47,809 nucleotides of DNA from Liolophura sinensis. Taxonomy: Eukaryota; Mollusca; Polyplacophora; Chitonida; Chitonidae. The position numbers were made by a program, and so were the translations under genes. This document shows positions 1 through 10,825 of the stretch, piece by piece; the first letter of the stretch is position 1, and every line of letters starts with the position of its first letter. The DNA lies in NCBI RefSeq assembly GCF_032854445.1, contig NC_088295.1, positions 69,423,249-69,471,057 of the forward strand, given 5' to 3'. A model generated the notes under the pieces. It was not told the DNA's origin and searched no databases. It saw only the letters and a list, made by a program, of their open reading frames with translations.

Positions 1-630
1 CTGCAGATCAAACCAGAAGGAGATGGCTTCACAAGAATAACATGGTCAACCTGCTTCATGCTAAGATTTACCACATGTGTGCCCGATACTCCCACCAAGA
101 AGATATCAATCTGGCAATATCTCAAAAAATTGTCCTTTCCTCTGAAGTTCTTCTTATGTAGCTTGGAAAATAACCTGGTCTATATAGCATCATTCAAATA
201 TCTCACATGATCATCATAGCTAATTCAACAGAACATTATTAAAACATTAATATCTGAAACCACCTGACCTCAGTCTTACATTTTATCGTACTACTTTCAT
301 CCTAAAACTGCCACGACCGATGCAGATTACCTGTATCTACAGAATTTGTTCCAGGGAATGTTGCCAAAACTATAAAAGCAACTAATCATCAAAGAGCACA
401 CCAGATGGGAAAATACATGTCAACTGTAGTATTTCTTAATTTTAATGATAACAAATCAAAGACAATTAAACCACTTGTGAATGCTGATAATAACTTCAAT
501 AGCCTATTAATGACTTCAACAGCCGATTTTACAAAACTGGGCAGATATGGTGTGATGGTTTTTAAATACACCTAGATCTGACAAATGACAAATAGTTATG
601 AGTTAACAAACTTTTGTCAACATTGCTCAC
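1..630. other. RABAC1 intron, no coding feature seen
   Basis: This should be the intron before the last RABAC1 exon. It is AT-rich with stops in all frames. No PRA1 C-terminal sequence and no recognisable repeat was found. Confidence 0.5.
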
Positions 631-732
631 CTATAACCCAAAAAACTGCACTTCCTGCTCCAGCCAGCCAGAAGAGCGGGAAGGAGAGAATCCCCACTGC
701 AGTGTACTGATGAGCCACATTCAGCTCTTTAC
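631..732 (-). CDS. RABAC1: RABAC1 exon 4 (second membrane hairpin)
   Basis: Acceptor CTCTCAG before 732 and donor ATAG|GTGAGC after 631. It has 33 codons, with 2 leading bases and 1 trailing. It encodes ELNVAHQY and SFPLFWLAGAGSAVFWVI, close to the vertebrate protein. The next exon should start with two bases completing a Gly codon; I see no such exon in 1-630. Confidence 0.88.
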
Positions 733-2794
733 CTGAGAGAAATACACACATTGATTTACATGCACTAACAGATAATATAAACCATCAAGGGAAATGTTCA
801 GTAGGGTAAAAAAAGTGTAATTAGGAACATCTATATTTTAGTTTATATCACTAGAAAATACACAACAAGGGTAAATCATCGCATATATTACGCAAAATAA
901 AAAAATGAAACATAGGCCATCTTCAAATTATCAAAATATGGGAAAAAATTGAACACTTAATCTTTTTAACCATCACAAGTGGATGAGCTGAATGGTTATT
1001 TCTTCCTAATGCCAGTACACTGACAAATGCCTAAATAATGAGCGCTGTAGGTATAAATGATTAGAGTGACACAAGAAATGAACTTCTGTCTGAGTGCAAA
1101 TCCAGAAGATAGCACCTTACCCATAATAACAACTTTCTTAGCTGCATTTTTCACACTGATGATATAACATGCTCCAAGGCAGGCTGCAATGGCCACAAGG
1201 AGTAAAGGTGATGTTAAGCTGAAAGAGAAAGCAAAATGGTCAAGGTCTTGATGCCATTTTATGCCTGCAATACACAACAACATGCCTGGTTGACACCAGA
1301 TGGTAGAATCTTTTGAATATTTACAGAAAGTCACAAAGAAAAAGATAAAAATTTAATTTGCTCATTTGTTCCCTTTAAATAAAAATTATTAACTAAGAAA
1401 TCATGTCTTCCATGAAAACCAAGTGTGTGATTTATAACCCAGCAGAGATATGTTGAAATCTTCCCAGGAAGACTCCACAAATGGCACTATAAGTGCAGTC
1501 AAAATAATAATGTCATCAAGGTCGCTATGAACAGTGAGGGTGGTCTATGGCAAAATTGAGCATGCACCTCACAATTTTGAGTTGCACACCTTGCCAAGGT
1601 TCATTCCTCTCCTTTTATAAACTAGTGCATAGAAGAAAGGAAATGTCTTGTGTAGACTGATGTGTTAAATCCTTTTTAAAAATTTAAAATTCATTTTCAA
1701 AAATATGAAAATCATTTTAAAACATGTCTTGCTTCTGATAGCCTGATCTGCAATATTTGATCTTGGCATTAGGGTTTAATGACATGATTAGGGCCTCTTC
1801 CATCTTGGTTTAATGTTCTTTACATTTGAAGTACAGTATACTGGATCAAGGCCCTTTAACAGTGGCAATTCCAGTTCCTGCATTCTCTTGGAGAAGTGTG
1901 TATTTTACACTTCTGTATGTCACACTTTCAAAGTTCAAAAATGTACTATACTCCAAGCACTACAAAATAATTATGAAAGCTTTAAAAATCAGTTTCAATG
2001 CTTTGAAATTTTTTTAAACCTGTGATTAGCATTCATCCGTCCATTACCTCACCCTAAGTAAGCAAGCAAAATAGTGACTATCACCATGTTGTCTGCTGCT
2101 GGCTGTTCTGCTAGACTGACTGAGTGGTTTTCAATTCAGCTAGAACCAAAACTTCATGCCAGCCATTTGTGAGCTTAGTTATATATATATATATAGATCT
2201 GATATCAAAGCAAGTTATATTACATTTACACTAAATGTACACGATTTTCACAGATCACTAAGGCTGACTGGCTAACTAGTGAAAATTCAGGAAATAATAA
2301 GAAATGTCAGAATAACAAACAAATATTAGTGCATATACTTACATACAGAATGCTACAAGGACTATGAAGACAAACAGATAGTTGCTCTGGAAACGCTCAA
2401 TATTGGAGACAATTCTTTTAGGAAGGGGAGCTACAGACTTTGGAATACTGAAGCTCGAGGTACTTATAAATTCTGACCATGGCTTGACACCTTCCCTTCT
2501 CTTCTGGAGCCATTCTCTAGCCGAAACACTGGACAAAGTTAAAGCCATGAGCCTACAAACAGAAGCAACTATTAGAAATATGCACAGTGCAGAAAACGAG
2601 CCTATTTGGGATACTCTGTATGCGAGTTTAACTGCTTCAGTTGTAATTTGACAACTTAAATTCTGAACACCACAAATGTTAACTAAGAATATTAAGTAAC
2701 CAACAAGTAAAACCGACTAATCCGCACGATAGACATACCTTGTTCTGACAAGAGTTTCGAACAGACTTGTTTTGACCCGTTTCATATGAATCAT
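631..2794 (-). CDS. RABAC1: RABAC1 / PRA1 (prenylated Rab acceptor 1), partial gene, 4 exons in window
   Basis: Four minus-strand exons (2739-2794, 2343-2552, 1121-1218, 631-732) join in phase with GT-AG borders into one PRA1-family reading frame. In order it reads AREWLQKRREGVKPWSEF, then FQSNYLFVFIVLVAFC, LTSPLLLVAIAACLGACYI and AHQYTAVGILSFPLFWLAG, which follows vertebrate RABAC1 block by block. The family is a small four-pass membrane protein of Golgi and ER that binds prenylated Rab GTPases and acts in their membrane recycling. The hydrophobic pairs in exons 2, 3 and 4 are the hairpin membrane segments. The last exon (remaining hydrophobic residues and acidic C-terminal tail) was not found in 1-630 and should lie left of the window. 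Identification is secure; the N-terminal exon is less so. Confidence 0.9.
1121..1218 (-). CDS. RABAC1: RABAC1 exon 3 (membrane hairpin)
   Basis: Acceptor TCTCTTTCAG before 1218 and donor ATGG|GTAAGG after 1121. It has 32 codons plus one base at each end. It completes the first membrane hairpin (SPLLLVAIAACLGACYI) and the following basic stretch (KNAAKKVVIM), matching the same segment of vertebrate RABAC1. Confidence 0.9.
2343..2552 (-). CDS. RABAC1: RABAC1 exon 2 (conserved AREWL and SNYLFVF block)
   Basis: Acceptor TTTGTAG at 2553-2554 and donor TAT|GTAAGT after 2343. The exon codes 69 full codons, with 1 leading and 2 trailing bases. It holds the family signature REWLQKRREGVKPWSEF and the start of the first hydrophobic hairpin (NYLFVFIVLVAFC). 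An in-frame ATG at 2548 is a possible start. Confidence 0.9.
2739..2794 (-). CDS. RABAC1: RABAC1 putative exon 1 (N-terminus)
   Basis: The ATG at 2794 (or the in-frame ATG at 2785) opens 18 codons ending at a strong donor, CAAG|GTATGT. The two leftover bases (AG) complete a codon with the first base of the next exon. A TGA stands directly upstream in frame. The sequence is not recognisably conserved, as is usual for PRA1 N-termini. Another ATG at 2819 is in a different frame that would stop soon after splicing. Alternatively translation starts at the ATG at 2548 in the next exon and this exon is 5' UTR. Confidence 0.4.
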
Positions 2795-3902
2795 TCACAT
2801 TAATGCTCAATCTTTTCATCTGTCTAATACATTATTAAATAGCCGTCTTCATTCAGCTGTGTTTTTATTGTATGATGTATGTAGTTTGTGTCGTGATACC
2901 AATAAGACTGGCGCTATCATTTTAAAAAATTTCAGCACTCTAGCTCTCAATATTTCCTCCATACCTTACCCTTTTTTGATAGGTGTCTGTATTTCCGAGG
3001 CCCCGTCGATGTCCCCTTGCAAATTTTCGGCCATTTCACTCTGTGATCATCTCTAACTTCTTCCTACAATTTTTTTTTCGTATGTTGTTTTCTGTCACTT
3101 CCTTACACGTTGTCAGTCAACCCTACGTCATAAAACATACCAACCTTGCCTGCGAAATGCTCTCATCGGTGGAGAAATCGGCCGATAGGGGGCGCTTCGA
3201 AACAAGTGGAACCTTGAAATCAGCCAAAGTGAATTTTCATAGCAGAATGAACTACATGATCTTTGGTAACTGGTAATTTTTTTAATTTTTTTTCCCTTGA
3301 CGGTATCATGACAATGGCATGGAACAAACTGCCGAGAGTTGTTATTAACAAACGTTCAAATAACACGTGCCCACAGCAAACTATTGAATGACATGTATAA
3401 GAAGCAATGTCTATAGAAGTGCACTACCTAAAAAGGTACGTATATACATATAAGTTACAACAGGCAATATATAGGGCCTATATCGGACAAAACCCTCCTA
3501 AATCCGCATTTATCTAAATTTCTTAAATGCAAGGCTTTGATATCATTCAGTGGCTCAGCATCATTTATTAGGCCTACTTGAAACTTAAATGTAGACCTAA
3601 TATTAAACCAGTAGTTTTCACCAGTGATCAAAAAGTGGTCAGGCGTGCAACTCTGTCACACGTACTATACATGTATGTACATGTATATTTCAGGTATGCA
3701 CGTTAAAATTTTTTGCTGATCTAATGCCATTTCACTTAGGCCTACTGATGATTCTCAAATCAACGTTTTTTTTTATTTTTTTTTATTTTCTGCATCCATG
3801 GGAAAGACTCAGTCAATTTGAAATCGGGAAATGTTTTATAAGTTGTTCAAAATTAGACATACCCTTTGTGTTGTGCTTTCTTTAATTCATAATGGACGTT
3901 GT

Positions 3903-3992
3903 ATTTATTTTTATTTTATTTTTTTTGATTGGTGTTTTACGCCGTACTTATTAATATTTCACTTAGGCCCCTATACGACGGGGGCACGTGGT
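3903..3992 (-). mobile_element. tRNA-derived SINE, 3' fragment
   Basis: A T-rich stretch (reverse of the AAAT tail) is followed by GATTGGTGTTTTACGCCGTA, an AATATTTCACTTA block and CTATACGACGG. This is the 3' part of the SINE family present elsewhere in the window, in reverse orientation and truncated after the ACGACGG block. Confidence 0.6.
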
Positions 3993-4679
3993 GTTCTAGT
4001 TAACGCACAAGTTACATCTACAACGATGTGGCTATAAACGGGTCTACGCATCAAAGTTTCTCAACGCATCGTTTGAGCTTTTTAAGCTTCATTTTATGAA
4101 TTTGTTGCCAAGTTATCGCCGATGAAGATGAAGATAAAATGATTTGATTAAATGAAATGAGACCTTGTTAGGGCATCTCAATCTTAAAGCCCGTACAACA
4201 ATTTGAAAACAATGACAACATGCATGGACGTTGTAAATAATTAAACCTTGTATACCGCCCCTGTATATACACCGTAAAGATAAACCAACCAGGTTCTTTA
4301 TCGGGTCGATTATTATAAGGATTATATATATCAGCTGCATCGTTTATAAAGTCTGTACATGGCCTTACACGTACAGTATGTCACTTGGTTGTAATACTGT
4401 TAACATGGCATAATCATCACTTTATGTGGGGCACTGCAGCTTATTTCTACATTTACTGTATACAGAAACCACAATGGCTACATACCGTATTTGAAGTGGA
4501 TGTCTATTATATGGTATATTTGATAGCATCTTCATGTTCTTGATGGTTTATCATGACGTGGATAACCAAGTTTTTTTTGGTTATAATAAACCGACCGCAT
4601 GTATGTAGGCCTATATATACATCTGTAAAGTTGCGGCAATAACAGGCAGAACTGCTCGTTTAGCGCTTTATTATATAAC

Positions 4680-5000
4680 GTAGACTAAGGGGAGAAAACT
4701 TTCACACATATCGTTACTAGCGAGTTGTGTTATATTAAATATGCAGGCTATGAGAAAATACTCATTTTCTCACTGGGCGTCATATATGAACGTTAATTAT
4801 GTGACATACTGTGTTTAGGCTGAGGGAAGAGACTTTCACACCAACCGTCGCATATAGATGAATCTGATGTGTGCTATATACTGTGTAGGCCTATATAGGC
4901 TATAAAGAGCAGAAGCTTTCACATTGACTGCCACTGCATAGCGAGTTGCATTATATGTCTATACGCAGGCTGATGGAAGGGACTTTCCTATATACCGGTA
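4680..5000. repeat. Degenerate tandem repeat, unit about 70 bp, about 5 copies
   Basis: Copies begin near 4680, 4745, 4817, 4897 and 4967. The last four start with AGGCT and the first with a related GACTAAGG; all but the second then have a CTTTCAC or CTTTCC word, and two share a GCGAGTTG block. Unit length varies from 65 to 80 bp. Confidence 0.5.
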
Positions 5001-5313
5001 CCTTGTTTTAATATACCATGTTAATACAGAGTGTTTGTGTGGCATTGTTGAACCTTTTCGTTGCCTATGTACCCTTACCTTAATCAGGGGAAGTAATTTC
5101 TTTTGATCATGTTTAGTTTAACATAATAATTCCCCTTGTTTCCGCCGGAAGTATAATCTCAATGGCATGGTTATCAGTCCTTTGTGTTCACTAAATGTTA
5201 CAGGTCGATGGATGAATCAATGATATTAACTGAAAATGCGCTGATGTTTGTTGCATAGTGGTGCAAAGAATATTTGGACCAAGTGGTAAGCCATGTTAAC
5301 TTTATCTGAATTT

Positions 5314-5474
5314 GATGTAATGAAACTGAAAACTCTTCAGTTGAATTCTTACTCTCTGTTATTCACGAGTCTGTTGATTCCTTGGTTATTGTCTTAATTA
5401 AGCACCTTACTAGAACCCTTGACAATAGATTAACAGAATACCATAAACTCAAAAGTCCGATATAACCCAGAGTT
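5314..5474 (+). repeat. Probable 5' LTR of the Ty3-like element
   Basis: It shares a long block with 13401-13547, starting GATGTAATGAAACTGAAAAC. It continues through a TACTCTCTG word, a GTCTTAATTA word, CCCTTGACAATAG and TAAACTC, and ends near GAGTT. Similarity stops on both sides. Only about 160 bp long, so either a short LTR or the surviving part of a longer one. Confidence 0.65.
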
Positions 5475-5669
5475 GTTGGTTGTGGAGTTATTAGAGACTC
5501 CCCAGTAATAGCGACCAGGGTAGGTGCGACAGTTGATGGCAGCTGTTGGGATCTAGTCTTGTGGTGCTAAGTGATTGGCTAGTTTATGTAATAAACTATT
5601 TGTCCAGTCTTAGTAAGACAGTGTAATTAGATCAGACTTATATCAACAAAAGATATTCATACATTAGAA

Positions 5670-6948
5670 TTGAATGGTGATGTCACTGAAGACAATTTAA
5701 ACAATTCTAGTGACTCAAACGAAGTGTCATTTAAACCTCAGGACTTTTGTGGTGAATTGGGAAAAGGAACCCAGAAATTAACCAAGACTGATTCTGATAC
5801 CTCGTCTGGTGAAGAACAGAGTTTTGTCAAAGAAACAGCTCTTGATGTTGCTGATTTTGTGGAGCAGCAGTTCACTGAATTTGAGACAGTTTTGCAACAT
5901 CAGATTAGTGAAATTAAACTGGCTTTTGTGGAAATGTTCCAGAGACAATGGAAATGAACAGTTTTCAGCTTCACAAAACGAAATGTTAAGTTTAAAACAA
6001 GTAGTGAGCAAATTCTGATCATTTCATTGCTGCAGTCAATGCTATTCAGAATTTATCATCCACTAAGGTTAACAGTAATATCGGTGAGGCTGGACAGAGA
6101 AAGACAGAGACTCAAAATAAATAATGAATGATAAGTGGCATACATTCCTGCGTTTCAAATTCTCCTACTGTGAGCAGTCAGTATGTTCCTGGATGGAAAC
6201 AGCGTTCTGATAACAGAAGCAATGGAGTATTTGTTGGTGATATAGTGGGGTTGCACATCTTCTTCTGATGTCAATACCCAATTCACACCAAATCCGGTGG
6301 GACATGGTGATAGTATCAATTCTAAGGTGTTAAGTAGACCCAAAATGTGTAGAATGAAACCGCAGAGTTATGACGGTAGTGAGGATTGGGTTGAATACCT
6401 CCACCGGTTTGAATTGATGGTTGAAATAAATGTCTGGGATGTTACCTTCAAGGCTTTACACTTGGCTGGTTTGAGAGGGCCTGCAAGAGCCTGTTCTAAG
6501 TTAATTAAAAGAGTGTGACAGGAGAAGTTTTGACTGTTTAGTCAAAGCTCTTAATTATAGATTTGGCAGTGTAAATAGAGCTGAACTGTTTTAGAGCTTG
6601 TTTGCTGAGCCGGTTATGGCGGGAGAAGAAACTATACCTAAATTGGCTCTGTCCATCAGGAAGTTAACTCGACAAGCCTATCCCCAAGAACCGACTGAAT
6701 AAATTGATACTAGTGCTTTATCTGTTGATTGCTTTATGGATGCTATGGATGATGGTGACATGAGGCTTCGAATGAGGGAGGCTCAGTTGAAAACCATGGC
6801 TGAAGCTGAAGTTATGGCAGTACGTTTGGAGATCATTCGCTCTGCAGATCGCCAATGTGGTAGACATGTACGCGTGGTTGGAAATATATTGCTAGAAAAT
6901 GCTGAGCCAGTTAAAGGCAGCAAACCAACTGAGGTTTCATTTTCTTAG
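5670..6948 (+). pseudogene. gag remnant of the Ty3-like element
   Basis: A first open stretch (5670-5957, 95 codons) is acidic and may form a helix near its end. A second (6297-6518) contains YDGSEDWVEYLHRFEL, a third part near 6540-6700 has IPKLALSIRKLTRQAYP, and 6736-6948 has a DMRLRMREAQLKT block. These follow the order of the capsid region in metazoan Ty3/gypsy Gag proteins, but stops and frame changes separate them. No zinc knuckle was found between here and the protease. Confidence 0.7.
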
Positions 6949-7212
6949 GAGTTGGGTAGTTTCAAGCGAGTGTACTGAATGATCTTAAAAAGGATGTGTC
7001 ACGAATTAGTACTCACAGTACATGTAATAGGAAACCAGAGGCTTATATGTCATGGTTGGACTCCTAATAACTAGGGTAATAGTTCTCGACATTATGACCA
7101 GCTTCCTGACCATCATTATGACCAGGGAAACTACAATGCACCGAATTCAGGGCCCAGAGTTTGGCACAGTCAGAAGGGCCAAAATTAATACTGATTAATA
7201 ATGTCTTAGGCA

Positions 7213-7681
7213 GTGGTGAAGGACTTTTTTTTCGCTGGAATGGTTGAGGAAAAGCCACTATCCATGTTAGTTGATACTGGGGCGAATGTCAGCATTTTGA
7301 AAACTGATGTTTTCAAGCAGCTGACTTCCCAGAAGGATTTGGTGACCTGTGAATACTTGTCTAATGTCTGCAACAGGGGACATAACTCCATTTGATAGCT
7401 ATGTCACAGTTAATCTTAGATTTGGAAAACATCAGTTTTCTCATGATGTTCTTCTGGCAAATATACAAAATGAGTGTAATCTAGGGGTAGATTTTCTGCT
7501 TAAGAATTCTTGTGACCTGAAACTGAGTTCAAGAGGTTTGGTGATTAAAAATGAGAAAACATGGTGTTTTCACCATATCGATGAAATTCAGCCCACCTGT
7601 TGTCAAATATCTGTGTCAGAAAATTCTGTTATTTCCTCAGGCAGTGAAGTAGTCATTGCAGCGAAACCTATTAGTGTTTAG
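7213..7681 (+). pseudogene. Aspartic protease region of pol, frameshifted
   Basis: The active-site motif LVDTGANVSIL (Asp-Thr-Gly) lies near 7266-7300. The frame then shifts near 7350-7390, and the second half has FSHDVLLANIQ and LGVDFLL, typical of the C-terminal part of Ty3/gypsy proteases. A TAG at 7679-7681 closes the frame. Such proteases cut the Gag-Pol polyprotein. This copy is inactive. Confidence 0.8.
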
Positions 7682-7805
7682 CTTGGTGTGGTGGAGCCAG
7701 TTGAGAGATTGTTACCAATCACAATTTAATTGTGGGAAGAGCACTGGTTGACTGGTGTAATGAACCCAACTGACAGTCCGGTCACATTGTGCAAACATAC
7801 AACTT

Positions 7806-8530
7806 AGGCGACATGTGAAAAAAAAGATGGAAGCATTTGGTTCTGTGTGGATTGCCGCTTATTGAATATTTTGTTGTATTAAAGATTCAAACCCACTTCC
7901 AAGAACTGATGATACTTTAGATTCCTTATCTGGGCCTAAGTGGTTCTCTGTAATGGATCTGAAGAGTGGATACTTGCAGGTTGGCATGTCTGAAACAGAT
8001 AAAGAGAATACAGCATTTACTACAGGAGGTTGTGGCTTGTGGCAGTTTACAGTCATGAGTTTTGACCTTTGTAATGGCCCCGCTATTTTCTCACGTTTGA
8101 AGGAGAGAATTCTTTCAGACTTATCCTGGAAAATATGTGTGGTGTACCTGGATGATATAATTGTGCATGGTAAAACTTTTGATGCAGAGCTTGCCAATTT
8201 ACAACAGGTGTTTGAAGTTGAGTCCAAAGAAATGTGACCTGTTTAAAAAGCAAGTATCTTTTTTTGGACATATAGTTAGTGAACATGGAATAACTACTTA
8301 CCCACAAAAAGTTGAGTCTGTTCAGGGTTGGCCAGTTCTTAGTAATGTTAAACATGTTAGGAGTTTTCTTGGGCTGTGTTCCTATTACAGCAAGTTTATT
8401 AAAGGGTTTGCAAATAAAGCCCGGCCATTACACAGACTAACAAAACATGATTCTAAGTTTATGTGGACTGAAGAATGTAACAGTGCCTTTCTGGAATTAA
8501 AAAGGAGTTTGATTAGTGCCCACATCTTGG
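7806..8530 (+). pseudogene. Reverse transcriptase region of pol, with stops and a frameshift
   Basis: A KKDGSIWFCVD block (near 7820) is followed by stops, then VMDLKSGYLQV with the first catalytic Asp near 7953. The catalytic box YLDDIIVHG (YxDD) follows near 8142-8170. The frame shifts near 8165-8230, and the thumb region continues in the long frame 8161-9906 with FFGHIVSEHGI and SFLGLCSYYSKFI. Order and motifs are those of Ty3/gypsy reverse transcriptase. Confidence 0.85.
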
Positions 8531-8852
8531 CCTACCCTTTAGCAGAAGGAGAGTTCATTTTGGACACTGATTCTGGTAATTTTGCTATTGTTGAAGTCCT
8601 TTCTCAGACTCAAGACAGAGTTGAGAAAGTCATAACATATTACAGCAAAGCTCTGAGTAAGACAGAGCATAGATACTGTGGGACTCGACGAGAGTTGTTA
8701 GCAGTTGTTTGGAGTGGCTCATTGAGGTGTCTTAAGAATCCTGAGGGCCAAGTTACTAAATGGACTGAAACACTTGGTACCTATGGTTACATAATTGAAC
8801 ATCAACCTGGAAGGTTACATTCTAACGCTGATGCATTGTCTAGGAGATCTTG
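8531..8852 (+). pseudogene. RNase H region of pol with an internal gap
   Basis: It follows the reverse transcriptase in the same frame. FILDTDSG holds the position of the first catalytic Asp, YCGTRRELLAVVW the Glu, and HSNADALSRR the C-terminal Asp. Between ELLAVVW and LKNPEGQ the usual stretch with a conserved TDH triplet is shortened by roughly 14 residues without loss of frame. This suggests an in-frame deletion that removed a catalytic Asp. Confidence 0.75.
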
Positions 8853-8877
8853 TTATTATGAGGATTGTAACAACTGC

Positions 8878-9150
8878 GAGAAACTTGTACAGAACGATGT
8901 ACTGTTTTCTTCGGCAGACGGGGTCGAAGCAGTACCTGACAAGACACTCTGTATGATGAATGTTAAGAAGTCTTGTGGTGAGAAACTTGTGCAGAACGAT
9001 GTACTGTTTACTTCAGCTGGAACTGAAGTAGTACCTGTGGATGTTTTCTTATCCAATTCTAAGGAAAGTAGGAAGTATGAGAAACTTACACAGAAAGATG
9101 TGCTATCCTCTTCCACCACTGAGATGGAAGCAGCACATGTGATCTCTTGC
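8878..9150 (+). repeat. Threefold coding repeat between RNase H and integrase
   Basis: Three copies start at 8878, 8980 and 9079, a period of 102 then 99 bases, so the frame is kept. Each encodes EKL(V/T)QNDVL or a close form followed by a Ser-rich stretch and an Glu-Ala/Val-Val-Pro type end. The segment links RNase H to the integrase zinc finger. Confidence 0.75.
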
Positions 9151-9379
9151 TCAGCTGTGAATTGCAGGATTGTTAAGGAATCTGAGTCTGTTGACACGGT
9201 TATTACTCTTAGCAGAATGCAGGATTTACAGATGTCTGATCCGCAGATAGGGTATGTTCTGAAATATAAACCACAAGGTGTAAAGCCAGCATGGACTGAC
9301 ATAAGTGATTGTGATGTTGCATTAAAACACAACTGGAGTATGTGGGATGCTCTGTGCATTCGTAATGGTGTACTGTATA

Positions 9380-10709
9380 GAAAGTGTAAGTCTGCTACAG
9401 GTGATTTGATGGAATGGCATGTTATCCTTCCTAGGACTTTGAGAGAAACTGTTATGAGGAATTTACACATTTCTCCTACAACTGGTCACTTGGGAATTAA
9501 GAGAACTATTGAGAGAATTCGTGATATATTTTATTGGGTCGGGTTGCGACGTTATGTCAGACATTGGTGCAAGATTTGTGATATTTGTCCTTCTAAGAAA
9601 AGATCTCGACAGAAGTTCAAGGCACCCATGAAGACGTACAACGTGGGAAGGCCAATGGAGCGTATTGCTCTTGATATTATGGAACATCTACCTATGGCAG
9701 ATAACAAGAACAGATTTATACTTGTTGTTGGGGATTACTTTACCATGTGGGTTGAGGCTATTCCTGTTCAGAATCAGGAAGCCACCACTGTAGCAGAGAA
9801 GTTGGTGGAGAGATTTATTTCTTTGTTTGGAGTTCCAAATGAAATTTATTCGGATCAGGGTTCTAATTTTCAGTCACATGTGTTTAGTGTGAAGCGTGTA
9901 CCTTGATTGGTTGTAAGAAAACATGGACAGCACCAAACCACATGGTAGAAAGAATAAATTTTACACTGGAGAACATGCTTTCTGAATTTGTTTCTGCCAG
10001 TCAGAGAGACCTGGATGTGCATTTACTTTTGATGATGATGAAGATTTATCGTTCCTCAGTTCATGAATCTACCAGGGAGACTCCTTGTGCCATGATGCTT
10101 GGACGGGAGATCAAACTGCCCACTGACTTGATGTGTGAAATGCCTGAAAATACAAATGAGTCAAGTGAACTTTTAGTAACTGATTGTGCTTATCTGCTTT
10201 CCAAGCGTTGGAGAAAGTGCATGAACATGCCTGACGTTACATGCAAATGGCTACTAATCAAATGAAAAAGAATTATGATGTAAATGTTCCTAAACAAATT
10301 TACCAAGTGGGTGACAGCATTTGGCTAGTGAACAAAGCTAGAGATCGGGGGTTATGCCCAAAGCTGGAGCGTCCATGGAAAGGACCTCATATTGTGACCC
10401 ATAGACTAAGTGACCTGACATACAGAGTACAAGAAACTAGAAGATCCAAGCGTATGGTTGTTCAACACAACAGACTGCCATACGTCTGGGGAAAATGCAC
10501 CCACTTGGTTAAAGGGCTGTTTGGTGACACCAGGAAGTGCCAGTGGTCAGGATAATAACCCTATGGACATATCACTTGGTTCATGTGAATCAAGTGTGGA
10601 AACCTTGAGCAACAGTATGATCGCAGACTGTGACAAACATTACAGTACTTACTGTGGACGAAGACAAACTAGGGTGCCTTGCTGGTTAGGGGATTATTTT
10701 CTTGATTAA
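9380..10709 (+). pseudogene. Integrase region and C-terminus of pol
   Basis: The HHCC zinc finger has its His pair near 9466-9490 (HISPTTGHLG) and its Cys pair near 9570-9587 (CKICDIC). In the core, the first Asp is in ALDIMEHLP and the second in YSDQGSNF. The frame ends at a TGA at 9904-9906 and continues from about 9903 in another frame with MVERINFTLENML, which carries the Glu. The usual stretch before that Glu is shortened. The C-terminal GPY/F-like motif PWKGPHIV lies near 10370. The last frame (10458-10709) ends with RRQTRVPCWLGDY, like the Pol C-terminus of related elements. Confidence 0.85.
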
Positions 10710-10825
10710 AATAATATGAGATGAATGCTTACCTTGTCCCTGTTGGTATTCATATTTTAGGTCTAAGTTTGGGTCTGCCGGCTGTGTGATATATTTGAGT
10801 CCCAGAGGTGAGACGCAGCAGAAAG

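Larger units (their letters stand above)
2795..5313. other. Upstream/intergenic region between RABAC1 and the LTR element
   Basis: The RABAC1 promoter must lie near 2800, but no TATA box or other element can be assigned. The rest is AT-rich with short reading frames that match nothing I recognise. It contains a truncated SINE tail (3903-3992), a degenerate tandem repeat (4680-5000), scattered TAGGCCTATA words and T-rich runs. Confidence 0.5.

Noticed and set aside
2382-2651. 89-codon plus frame over RABAC1 exon 2
   Set aside because: Antisense shadow of the conserved PRA1 exon.
8856-9470. 204-codon minus frame within pol
   Set aside because: Antisense shadow of the pol linker and integrase frame.
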